A DNA stretch of 7,357 nucleotides. Source: Candidatus Aminicenantota bacterium (GTDB lineage: Bacteria; Acidobacteriota; Aminicenantia; UBA2199). The DNA is taken from the NCBI GenBank assembly GCA_024644125.1, contig JAHELQ010000258.1, forward strand, positions 1 to 7,357. Direction: 5' to 3'. Below, piece by piece: positions 1 through 5,689 of the stretch; within the stretch, counting starts at the first letter, position 1, and every line of letters begins with the position of its first letter. The position numbers were made by a program, and so were the translations under genes. The notes under the pieces are model-generated. The model worked only from the letters and a program-made list of their open reading frames with translations, searched no databases and was not told the DNA's origin.

Positions 1-101
1 ATCCAGGAGCGGGCCCGTTTGCCGTTTTCAAAATAAGTATCTTTATCGTTTCCCAATGGGGATACCATCCCCAATCCTGAAATTACTACTCTTCGAGCCA
101 T
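1..101 (-). CDS. Ketosynthase-fold protein (second KS or chain-length factor), N-terminus only
   Basis: The first 33 codons are present and the gene continues past the left edge. The start ATG (99-101) is preceded by a purine-rich GGGGGAG about 7 nt upstream that overlaps the stop of the preceding ketosynthase; the gap is only 12 nt, so the two are probably translationally linked. The N-terminus reads MARRVVISGLGMVSPLG, the usual first strand and loop of FabF/type II PKS ketosynthases, closely parallel to MKARVVITGLGPIAPCG in its neighbour. In type II PKS operons a KS-alpha is typically followed by a KS-beta (chain-length factor), which makes that the natural expectation here. The catalytic cysteine region lies outside the window, so an active second KS of FabF type is equally possible. 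Confidence 0.85.
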   Translation of the reverse strand, partial: MARRVVISGLGMVSPLGNDKDTYFENGKRARSW

Positions 102-113
102 TCTCGTCTCCCC

Positions 114-1403
114 CTATCCTTTGTATCTGCACAAAACCATCGAACTATGAATTCCCGAAAAGCCGCTGGCTGTGGTGAGGGCCACATCGAAGCGCGCTTC
201 CCGGCCGATATTGGGAATATAATCCAGATCGCAATAAGCGTCCGGCACCTCATAGTTGATAGTTGGAGGCAAATAATCATCATAGATCGCCAACACACAC
301 ACGACAACCTCCATGCTGCTAGCGCCGCCCATCGAATGGCCGACCACCGATTTGGTTGAACTGATAGGAATCTTGTACGCCAAATCGCCGAACACCCGTT
401 TGTAAGCGCCGGTTTCGCATGAATCGTTCTGAGGGGTGGAACTACCATGAGCATTGATATAGCCAATATCTTCGTGCTTGATATTGGATTTTTCGATGGA
501 AATCTCCATTGCCCGGGCCAGATCCTCGCCCTCTTTCTGCAGCGATGTCATATGAAAGGAGTTCATACACGTGCCGAATCCCAGAACCTCTCCATAAATA
601 GTGGCTTTACGTTTCAACGCATGTTCCAGGCTCTCGAGCACCATCAAACCACCACCTTCGGCCAGGACAAAACCGTTCCGTTCAGCGTCGAACGGTCTGG
701 ACGCCCTGTCCGGTTCGTGATTCCGCTTGGCGAGAGCCCCCGCCACATCGAAGGAAGCCAGAGTCGCAGGCGAAATAGCGGCATCGACACTCCCTGCGAT
801 CATCACGTCGACCAGGCCATTCTCGATCAAGTCTTTGGCATAGCCGACCGAATCAATCCCGGAGGTGCATCCTGTCGATATGCAAGTACAGGGTCCATGA
901 AGCTTGTAATGGGAGGCAATTTCGACATTCGCCACATGCGGAACACTGCTCATGTATAATGAGGGATGAGCGTGGAGAGGACTCAACTGCTGCTTGCCTA
1001 ATTCGGTCAGCACTTCAAATTCCTCATTCATCCGCTTGGCGCCCGCAATGGCGTTTCCAACGCAAACTCCGATCCGGTCGCGGTCCAATTCGTCAAAGCG
1101 CAACTGCGCATCCTCGATCGCCAATTTACTTCCGACAAACGCGAACTGGGCGAAACGGTCCATTCGCCTCAACTGCTGCAAGCTCAAGCCATACGCGTGT
1201 TTATCGAATTCATCGATCATACCCACCATCTGCGACTGAAAATCGCTGACATCCTTGAAACGGACATCCAGATCGCAAACATCAAAGGATTCCAGTTTTT
1301 TGACAAACGATTTACAACTTCTGATTCCAGCCCAGAATCGCTCTTTTCCAATACCGCAAGGAGCGATCGGCCCAAGTCCGGTTATAACTACTCTTGCTTT
1401 CAC
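114..1403 (-). CDS. Beta-ketoacyl synthase, type II PKS KS-alpha-like
   Basis: A 429-residue protein, the full length of a condensing enzyme, expected to catalyse decarboxylative Claisen condensation of malonyl-ACP with an acyl thioester in the cytoplasm. The catalytic triad is intact: Cys179 in ISTGCTSGIDSVG, His319 in NAHGSSTP and His356 in STKSVVGHSMGG, with Lys351 in its usual place. The STGCTSG context and the C-terminal SGFSGIHSSMVL match actinobacterial type II PKS KS-alpha subunits better than housekeeping FabF, which normally has a different residue pattern around the cysteine and GFGGHN near the end. The start is GTG (1401-1403), with GGGAGG 9 nt upstream. It lies 70 nt after the acyltransferase stop and 12 nt before a second ketosynthase. 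The 70-nt gap has a weak 5-bp stem (1432-1436 with 1448-1452) around a T9 run. Family membership is confident; the product is unknown. Confidence 0.93.
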   Translation of the reverse strand: MKARVVITGLGPIAPCGIGKERFWAGIRSCKSFVKKLESFDVCDLDVRFKDVSDFQSQMVGMIDEFDKHAYGLSLQQLRRMDRFAQFAFVGSKLAIEDAQLRFDELDRDRIGVCVGNAIAGAKRMNEEFEVLTELGKQQLSPLHAHPSLYMSSVPHVANVEIASHYKLHGPCTCISTGCTSGIDSVGYAKDLIENGLVDVMIAGSVDAAISPATLASFDVAGALAKRNHEPDRASRPFDAERNGFVLAEGGGLMVLESLEHALKRKATIYGEVLGFGTCMNSFHMTSLQKEGEDLARAMEISIEKSNIKHEDIGYINAHGSSTPQNDSCETGAYKRVFGDLAYKIPISSTKSVVGHSMGGASSMEVVVCVLAIYDDYLPPTINYEVPDAYCDLDYIPNIGREARFDVALTTASGFSGIHSSMVLCRYKG

Positions 1404-1473
1404 TTTACAGAACCTCCCAAATAATTCTCAACGCTATTTTTTTTTGTTAGCGGCAATCTAAATTCCTTTGAAG

Positions 1474-2346
1474 CTACATTCCATCGGGGAGTTCAAGAGG
1501 CCCCGCTTCCTGTACGATTCTTTTGGCCAGCTTTTTGACCACTTGCTCCGATCCGGCCTCGTCGAATTCACATACCCCGACAGCCAACAGGTAACGAATG
1601 CTTTCCGTCCATTTCACTGGACTGGTTATCTGCTTGACAATATATTCCTTTATTTTATTTTGCTCATAAGGTCTTGCAGTCACATTGGAAATTATGGGAA
1701 TCTGAATCTCCGAATAATTGAATGAATCGACAAACCGCTCAAACTCCACCCTCGCCTCTTCCATATAGGGTGTGTGAAACGCGCCGCTAACATTCAAAAT
1801 CCGATAATTGGGCACGCCATAATCCACGAACACCTTCTCGGCCCGTTCAATTTTGCTTCTGAGACCGGAAATCACATACTGAAAAGGAGAATTGTAATTG
1901 GCGATATAAAGATCGTCAAAACCATTTTCCGCCAACAACATGGCGACCTCTTCCTCGCCAAGCCCCATCACCGCGGCCATACCGCCGCCTTTGGCCTGCC
2001 CCATTAATTCGCCACGCAATTTCACCAATCGCAAGCCGGTTTCGAAATCGACTACCCCGGCTGCATGCAACGAATTGAATTCACCAATACTATGCCCCAA
2101 CACATAATCGGGCCGAACCCCCATCTCCTGTTTTTCCAGGAAATGCATGGCGTTCACCACATACAAAGCCGGCTGTGTATATTGCGTCTGCACCAGGTTG
2201 TCTTCCGGATCTTCCAGGCACAACTCTTCAATGGAATAACCTAATATTTCATCAGCCTTGCGGGTAAGTTCCACATATTTCCCGAATAGGTCTCCGCCCA
2301 TTCCTTTCTTCTGGGAACCTTGCCCCGCAAACATAAGCGCAACCAT
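1474..2346 (-). CDS. Malonyl-CoA:ACP acyltransferase, discrete trans-acting AT type
   Basis: A 290-residue acyltransferase that should move a malonyl group from CoA to an acyl carrier protein. I chose ATG 2346 because AGGAGG lies 6 nt upstream; earlier in-frame TTG/ATG codons (2382, 2379) lack a ribosome site and would place 12 extra residues before the conserved start MVALMFAGQGSQ. Seen in order: oxyanion-hole Gln9 in AGQGSQ, nucleophile Ser86 in GHSIGEF, Arg111 that contacts the malonyl carboxylate, GGGMAAVMGL at 120-129, and catalytic His191 in SGAFHTPYM. The GGGMAAVMGL and GAFH blocks recall the free-standing ATs of trans-AT polyketide synthases. Odd: the usual EIGPG loop near the C-terminus reads EAGSEQVV (273-280). 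It lies between the regulator (39 nt) and the KS. A plain FabD copy is the main alternative. Confidence 0.92.
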   Translation of the reverse strand: MVALMFAGQGSQKKGMGGDLFGKYVELTRKADEILGYSIEELCLEDPEDNLVQTQYTQPALYVVNAMHFLEKQEMGVRPDYVLGHSIGEFNSLHAAGVVDFETGLRLVKLRGELMGQAKGGGMAAVMGLGEEEVAMLLAENGFDDLYIANYNSPFQYVISGLRSKIERAEKVFVDYGVPNYRILNVSGAFHTPYMEEARVEFERFVDSFNYSEIQIPIISNVTARPYEQNKIKEYIVKQITSPVKWTESIRYLLAVGVCEFDEAGSEQVVKKLAKRIVQEAGPLELPDGM

Positions 2347-2385
2347 TTTTTCCTCCTGACCATAAAAAGGTACTTGCATCAAAGT

Positions 2386-2739
2386 TCAATCCCTGTTTCT
2401 TTTTGCTAACTTTCTATATTTATTGGGCGATATGCCGAAATGTTGCTTAAACACCTGTCTGAAATGATGCGTTGAAAAAAAACCCAACCGCTCGGCCAAT
2501 TCCTTGACAGTCAAACCGGACAATGTCTTCAATAACACCGCCGCGCGGCCCATTTTTTCATTTAAAATGAACTTGGCCAGGGTAAAATCATTCTGTAAAC
2601 TAAACTTGCGCGAAATATAGGAACGGTCAAGATTGAATGATCTGGCCAACGATGTGACCGTCAAATCGCTTAATTGTTCGTCGTCACAATTCAATACAAA
2701 ACTCACGATGTCGTCTGATAGTTTGTTGTTGTTGTTCAT
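2386..2739 (-). CDS. AraC/XylS-family DNA-binding regulator, DNA-binding domain only
   Basis: A small regulator that is essentially only the two-helix-turn-helix AraC DNA-binding domain. The first HTH is around VTSLARSFNLDRSYISRKF, the linker helix around FILNEKMGRAAVLL, and the second HTH around VKELAERLGFFSTHHFRQVF, closing with the family's HFGISPNKYRKL. I prefer ATG 2739 (117 residues, MNNNNKLSDD) because CAGGA sits 7 nt upstream; an upstream in-frame ATG at 2778 (130 residues) has no visible ribosome site. No ligand-binding or response-regulator domain precedes the HTH, so sensing, if any, must come from a partner, or the protein is constitutive. It heads the acyltransferase/ketosynthase operon and is its likely regulator (inference). 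Candidate operators lie upstream at 2871-2890 and 2971-2979. Confidence 0.9.
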   Translation of the reverse strand: MNNNNKLSDDIVSFVLNCDDEQLSDLTVTSLARSFNLDRSYISRKFSLQNDFTLAKFILNEKMGRAAVLLKTLSGLTVKELAERLGFFSTHHFRQVFKQHFGISPNKYRKLAKRNRD

Positions 2740-2870
2740 TGTCATGTCCTGGATAGAACAAACACACTGTTTTTCCATTTAAATTCAGGTTGACATAAAT
2801 GGCGCGTCATTTGAAAACCGCCATCGAGTAGGCTTCCGCCCATAGAAATTGCTATATCGACCTAAAAAAT

Positions 2871-2890
2871 GGAAAACAGTATAGTTTTCC
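2871..2890 (-). promoter_or_regulatory. Palindrome enclosing a -10-like TATACT upstream of the araC-type gene
   Basis: Read on the minus strand this is GGAAAAC, TATACT, GTTTTCC: a perfect 7-bp inverted repeat whose centre is a good -10 hexamer. No convincing -35 is seen (TTATTG at 17 bp spacing matches poorly), which would suit an activator-dependent or autoregulated promoter. The half-site recurs as GGAAAAACAGT (minus, 2766-2776) and CGAAAACAGT (minus, 2971-2980). Use as an operator is inference. Confidence 0.35.
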
Positions 2891-3822
2891 GGATGGAAGG
2901 CAATAAAAAAACGACGACCCGACGTTGGGCAAATAGATACGTCAGGACTTAATTAAGGGAATCTGAATTGACTGTTTTCGAAAATTTTCATTTGGGCGAC
3001 AAGAAACATTCTCATGGCTAGAGTTCCTTTAATTTATTGCTTCCTTCTTTTATTTTAAACTTATTTTAGAGCCAAATTAATACAAAATTGTGACACAGTG
3101 GAAATGAAAAGTAAAGGTACAAATTTGTGTCTTTTCGTACAACGACCGTCGCAAACCTTCCCACAACAGCATCCTGCCCATTTTTCACATCTCGCCGGTA
3201 TGGATTTTCCCCGTTCCAAAAACAAATCTCCCAGGATCCCCAACTATCACAATTTATGCAAACCCAGTAATAATGTGCATTTAACAAATTTGAAAATCCA
3301 AACATCCAGGGTCAACAAAATTATACTAAACTTGAATCGTTTTTGCGCCGCCGCCCCAAAACCATCGCGAATAGTTGTAACTCTGGCCATCAAAGGGCTT
3401 CCGTTCCCATCAAGTCTTCTCTCGCGCCGCAGAAAACGTCGCAGCGACGCCGGCGTAGACATACAGCGACTGCTGAATTAAGAACTAGACACAAAAATGG
3501 TTTTTCTTTAGAGAGTGTAAAATATTTTGTGTAAATATTGAAAATGGTATTATAACTTGCTATTCTTGATAAATTGGAGGCGAAGATGCGGATAGGCGCG
3601 CGGAGGCTATGATTTTGGCTGGATATGTATGATCCATGGGATTTTGAGTCACAGATCGAGAGGAACGAATCGCGGAATTGCAGTCTGATGTAGTAGATTG
3701 AGAAGAAAGTATCGCAGGTCATGAGCGTGGTGTAGGGGTTTTAGTAAAGCGTATGGCGCATCGGCCTCACCCTGTGTCGTTTCACCACAAATTGGCGGAG
3801 CGAAGCCTCTTTCGGCCGAAGC

Positions 3823-3875
3823 GAACCAGGCTTCGGGAACCAATATCTACCTCTACCTGTCCCCAGTCATTTTCC
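3823..3875 (+). repeat. Dispersed repeat, copy A
   Basis: The first 20 bp (3823-3842) match 4256-4275 at 19 of 20 positions. The following bases (TCTACC, TGTCCCCAG, CATTTTCC) match 4284-4312, apart from an extra TCTACC in this copy and an 8-bp insertion (4276-4283) in the other. Two copies in the same orientation 430 bp apart point to a dispersed repeat or to two ends of related elements. Confidence 0.7.
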
Positions 3876-3988
3876 ATTGGGTCCAGTTTTGGCGGGGGCG
3901 AGGGAAGCGGACGAAGAGTTCGAGATGGGGAAAAGAGAGTTTTGTAAACGCACCGAAAAAGGTTGCGGGGTATGGGAGGGAAAAGGTA

Positions 3989-4032
3989 CCGGGCCGCAAA
4001 AATTGGTTGAAATCAAGTGAAAAGCGGCCCGG
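3989..4032. repeat. Perfect 9-bp inverted repeat, GC-rich stem
   Basis: CCGGGCCGC (3989-3997) pairs perfectly with GCGGCCCGG (4024-4032) around a 26-nt A-rich loop. No T-run follows on either strand, so it is not a standard intrinsic terminator. It lies 57 bp before the MITE-like element. Confidence 0.6.
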
Positions 4033-4089
4033 CATATCAAATGAAACTATTTGTCCAAATTTTACTATAAAGGATGTGTTTTTGCAAGG

Positions 4090-4312
4090 GGAGAAATGAT
4101 GGGAAATGATGGGGACAGGCTTGTATCAGCAACGATTCATCGATGATAAGATGCTGCCTTCGATGCGGCTCTTCGAAGAAGAGGATGGAAGAGATCTGGC
4201 TTCAATGGATGAATACGTCGATCGAGATAGCGTCGATTTCAGTTCCCATATCATCGAACCAGACTTCGGGAACCAGGGAAACCAACATCTACCTGTCCCC
4301 AGCCATTTCTCC
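4090..4312. mobile_element. MITE-like non-autonomous element, about 223 bp
   Basis: The left end carries GGAGAAATG... ...TGGGGACAGG (4090-4119), and the right end (4292-4312) carries the reverse complement of nearly the same sequence. The left end is longer because the 10-bp unit GAAATGATGG is tandemly duplicated (4093-4102 and 4103-4112). With the duplication collapsed the termini differ by only a few bases over about 20 bp. No transposase is encoded. A 76-codon frame on the plus strand (4106-4336) spans it with an acidic stretch but no recognisable domain. The right terminus abuts the stop codon of the minus-strand gene at 4313. The interior shares a block with the repeat at 3823-3875. Target-site duplications were not evident. 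Confidence 0.5.
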
Positions 4313-4732
4313 TTAGTGTTCCGACGGCAAATATAAAACCCATTGTTCGTCCAGCGCTAGAAATAATTTCAGGTTCTCTTTGATGTTTGTGTACGGATGG
4401 CGTTTACAATAAATGATGTTTTCGTTTCCGTCGTCCAGGATAAAATAAAAGCTGTCGTCAGGGTTTTTGACAACGTAAACCACGTAAAATGTGTCCCTGA
4501 GCTTCGGCATGACGCTTGCCAGGTGATCAACCACCCAATAACATTTTAGCTGTTCACACATGATATTGATCCCGTCCGTGATTACCAGCCGGGCCATTTT
4601 GGCCAACAAGCTTGTATAGTAATAATTGGTGGTGGCAATGGCTGCGGGGTTGGTGTAGTATTCAAGGTCTTTGAGTTTGGCCACAACCTTTTTGGGATAG
4701 CGGACTTTTTTTACCGGTCTGCGCTTAGTCAT
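4313..4732 (-). CDS. DUF6876-like protein of unknown function
   Basis: A 139-residue soluble protein, very basic at the N-terminus (RRPVKKVRYPKKVVAKLK), with no signal peptide or membrane segment. The core TDGINIMCEQ (52-61), CYWVVDHLAS (64-73), an acidic-turn strand ILDDGN near 98-103 and the C-terminal LPSEH resemble what I know of the DUF6876 family, whose members have a TDGVKYLAE...YWLLD-like centre and end in LLLPSE. This is recognition from memory, not a search. Its ATG overlaps the stop of the upstream gene (ATGA), with GGGGGTG as ribosome site, so the two are probably translationally coupled. The TAA stop is immediately followed by the inverted repeat of the element at 4090-4312, so transposition may have trimmed or supplied its 3' end. 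The function is not known. Confidence 0.75.
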   Translation of the reverse strand: MTKRRPVKKVRYPKKVVAKLKDLEYYTNPAAIATTNYYYTSLLAKMARLVITDGINIMCEQLKCYWVVDHLASVMPKLRDTFYVVYVVKNPDDSFYFILDDGNENIIYCKRHPYTNIKENLKLFLALDEQWVLYLPSEH

Positions 4733-5088
4733 GGTTCACCCCCAACATGCTGAAAAACAACGGTTTTTAGTGATTCCGCCGCTTTTAAGGCCTTGGGGTT
4801 GAGTAGAACGCTTTGCATCCCCTTTTTTTGAAAGATCATCCCTTCGGCTTGTAACTCGTTCAAGATATTGAATTTGTAGCCCTTCCAGGCTCTGAGGACA
4901 AATTCACCGGGGTTGCGGGTGGATTCCTCGTCCCAGGATTGCAAATAGATTGCCAATAATACCACCGCTTTGGTTGCCTCTTCTGGGGTCATGGTCGCAA
5001 GGGCGTTGTTTGTTTCCTCCAGGCTTAGGACCGGTGTCCCGCTTCCTCTGTCTCTTCTTTCTTCTTCCGTAAAATTTCTTGTTAACAT
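4729..5088 (-). CDS. DUF6429-like small protein of unknown function
   Basis: A 119-residue soluble protein. I chose ATG 5088 because AGGAGG sits 6 nt upstream; the frame extends to a TTG at 5109 that would lie in front of that ribosome site. After a charged, low-complexity N-terminus (RNFTEEERRDRGSG), residues 38-112 form a compact helical module: ATKAVVLLAIYLQSW, then the strongly characteristic RAWKGYKFNILNELQAEGMI (66-85), then QSVLLNPKALKAAESL. The RAWKGY...L..L...G.I pattern with a trailing winged-helix-like segment resembles DUF6429 proteins; this is from memory. It overlaps the following DUF6876-like gene by 4 nt. Upstream, at 5110-5156, is a 20-bp hairpin that would fall in the mRNA leader if transcription begins further right. 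Confidence 0.75.
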   Translation of the reverse strand: MLTRNFTEEERRDRGSGTPVLSLEETNNALATMTPEEATKAVVLLAIYLQSWDEESTRNPGEFVLRAWKGYKFNILNELQAEGMIFQKKGMQSVLLNPKALKAAESLKTVVFQHVGGEP

Positions 5089-5109
5089 GCTTTTCCTCCT
5101 GACCAGCAA

Positions 5110-5156
5110 TTTTTTTGGAGCCGGCCTTCACTTCCGAAGGCTGGCTTCCAAAAAAA
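5110..5156. repeat. Strong 20-bp hairpin with T7 and A7 flanks, unlike a terminator
   Basis: The left arm 5110-5129 and right arm 5136-5156 enclose ACTTCC. The stem is 20 bp with one bulged T (5147) and one G-T wobble (5123 with 5142). Because the left arm begins with T7 and the right arm ends with A7, neither strand gives a stem followed by a U-run, so this is not an intrinsic terminator. The wobble is G-U in plus-strand RNA but A-C in minus-strand RNA, so a plus transcript folds better. Confidence 0.8.
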
Positions 5157-5164
5157 CATCAGAT

Positions 5165-5415
5165 GAAGGCCTTCGGAAGCGGCGAGCGGATTAGAGGCTT
5201 GCGGCCATCGGGCGGGAAACAGACCTGGAAATGCATTGCGAATAGCGAAGTCGGAGCAAGCAGCGGTCGTGCCAGGTCCATGCCATCCTTTGGTATTTAT
5301 AGAAAATGACCTGGCACGACCGGTGCGGCGTAGATGAGCGTACTGAGCTTGCATTTCCCTTTTTCCGCCCGATGGCCGGAAGACTCTTATCCGGTCGGCG
5401 GTTTCGAAGGGCTTC
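5165..5415. repeat. 251-bp imperfect palindrome
   Basis: Four nested blocks pair in register: 5165-5196 with 5384-5415 (26 of 32 positions), 5203-5215 with 5365-5377 (GGCCATCGGGCGG, perfect 13 bp), 5227-5235 with 5350-5358 (GGAAATGCA, perfect 9 bp), and 5265-5278 with 5308-5321 (GGTCGTGCCAGGTC, perfect 14 bp). The central loop is 29 nt. No gene lies inside. It could be a palindromic MITE, two head-to-head copies of one repeat, or the template for a long hairpin RNA. Confidence 0.75.
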
Positions 5416-5448
5416 CACCGCTCGGGACAACAACCTTAAAAGGGGACT

Positions 5449-5471
5449 CCAAGGGGGTGAAACCTCCTTGG
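5449..5471. repeat. Short hairpin, 9-nt arms
   Basis: CCAAGGGGG (5449-5457) and CCTCCTTGG (5463-5471) pair at 8 of 9 positions around TGAAA. A second small stem, GCCC/GGGC, follows within 25 bp. It links the long palindrome to the structured region at 5525-5686. No T-run follows. Confidence 0.5.
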
Positions 5472-5524
5472 CCCTTCCTTTGGGCAATTATAGACAATAT
5501 ATCAACATCCCTCTGGTGATATTA

Positions 5525-5686
5525 GCTCGCATGGTCTGTAGTTGAGCGATTGGAATGGCGAATAAGCCGATGCGGGAGACCGCGAACGGAGCTGTAGGCC
5601 ACACCAAGGCCGTGAAGCAGCGGAGAGAGTGGGCTCCCGCAGCGGTGTTTTGCCATGGAAGGCGCTCAACGTAGGACCTTGCGGGC
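5525..5686 (+). ncRNA. Candidate structured RNA or structured DNA, 162 nt, class unknown
   Basis: Nested complementary segments occur in consistent order. From outside in they are 5525-5530 with 5681-5686 (GCTCGC/GCGGGC, one G-U), 5533-5536 with 5675-5678, GTTGAGCG 5541-5548 with CGCTCAAC 5663-5670 (8 bp), ATGGC 5555-5559 with GCCAT 5652-5656, GCGGGAG 5572-5578 with CTCCCGC 5634-5640 (7 bp), GCTG 5591-5594 with CAGC 5618-5621, and GGCC 5597-5600 with GGCC 5608-5611. Internal loops between the outer helices are symmetric (2x2, 4x4). An alternative local hairpin GCGG-GAGA-CCGC with a GNRA-type loop sits inside (5572-5583). I could not assign it to a known class, and no reverse transcriptase, HNH nuclease or other partner gene lies in the window. 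The strand is a guess based on the G-U pair. Confidence 0.45.
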
Positions 5687-5689
5687 GGC

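Larger units (their letters stand above)
2780..4089. other. Non-coding interval with repeats, no supported gene
   Basis: Open frames here are short, lack ribosome sites and show no family motif in either direction. What it does hold is the regulatory palindrome at 2871-2890, a CGTCGC-A-GCGACG palindrome (3437-3449), a repeat at 3823-3875 shared with the element at 4090-4312, and a perfect 9-bp inverted repeat at 3989-4032. A promoter-like TTGAAA, 17 bp, TATTCT on the plus strand (about 3538-3567) precedes GGAGG and an 8-codon frame ending in TGA; I do not regard that as a gene. The base composition changes abruptly several times, as expected of decayed mobile DNA. Confidence 0.5.

Noticed and set aside
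447..959. A 170-codon plus-strand open frame inside the ketosynthase
   Set aside because: It is antisense to a clearly conserved KS gene, has no family motif, and no ribosome site decides its start.
3098..3481. A 127-codon plus-strand open frame in the intergenic region
   Set aside because: No ribosome site, no recognisable motif, and an Arg/Ser/Pro-rich end explained by GC-rich palindromic DNA; it overlaps several equally open frames on the other strand.
3538..3612. A plus-strand promoter (TTGAAA, 17 bp, TATTCT) with GGAGG and an 8-codon leader peptide
   Set aside because: There is no gene downstream for a leader to regulate, and such matches are expected by chance in AT-rich DNA.
4106..4336. 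A 76-codon frame spanning the MITE-like element
   Set aside because: The acidic middle looks protein-like, but the start lies in a tandem duplication, the C-terminus is encoded by the terminal repeat, and it runs into the 3' end of the opposite gene. A fragment of an element-borne gene is possible but not supportable.
5110..5156. A bidirectional intrinsic terminator
   Set aside because: The T- and A-runs are on the wrong sides of the stem for termination on either strand.
5563..5594. A group II intron domain V-like hairpin (AGCCG, TGCGG, GAGA loop, CCGC, ACGG)
   Set aside because: The lower stem does not close as domain V requires, no reverse transcriptase is present, and the bases fit the larger nested structure better.
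5541..5670. An integron attC site, because GTTGAGC and GCTCAAC fit GTTRRRY and RYYYAAC
   Set aside because: The two boxes are in the wrong order for attC (RYYYAAC should come first), and no integrase or cassette array is visible.
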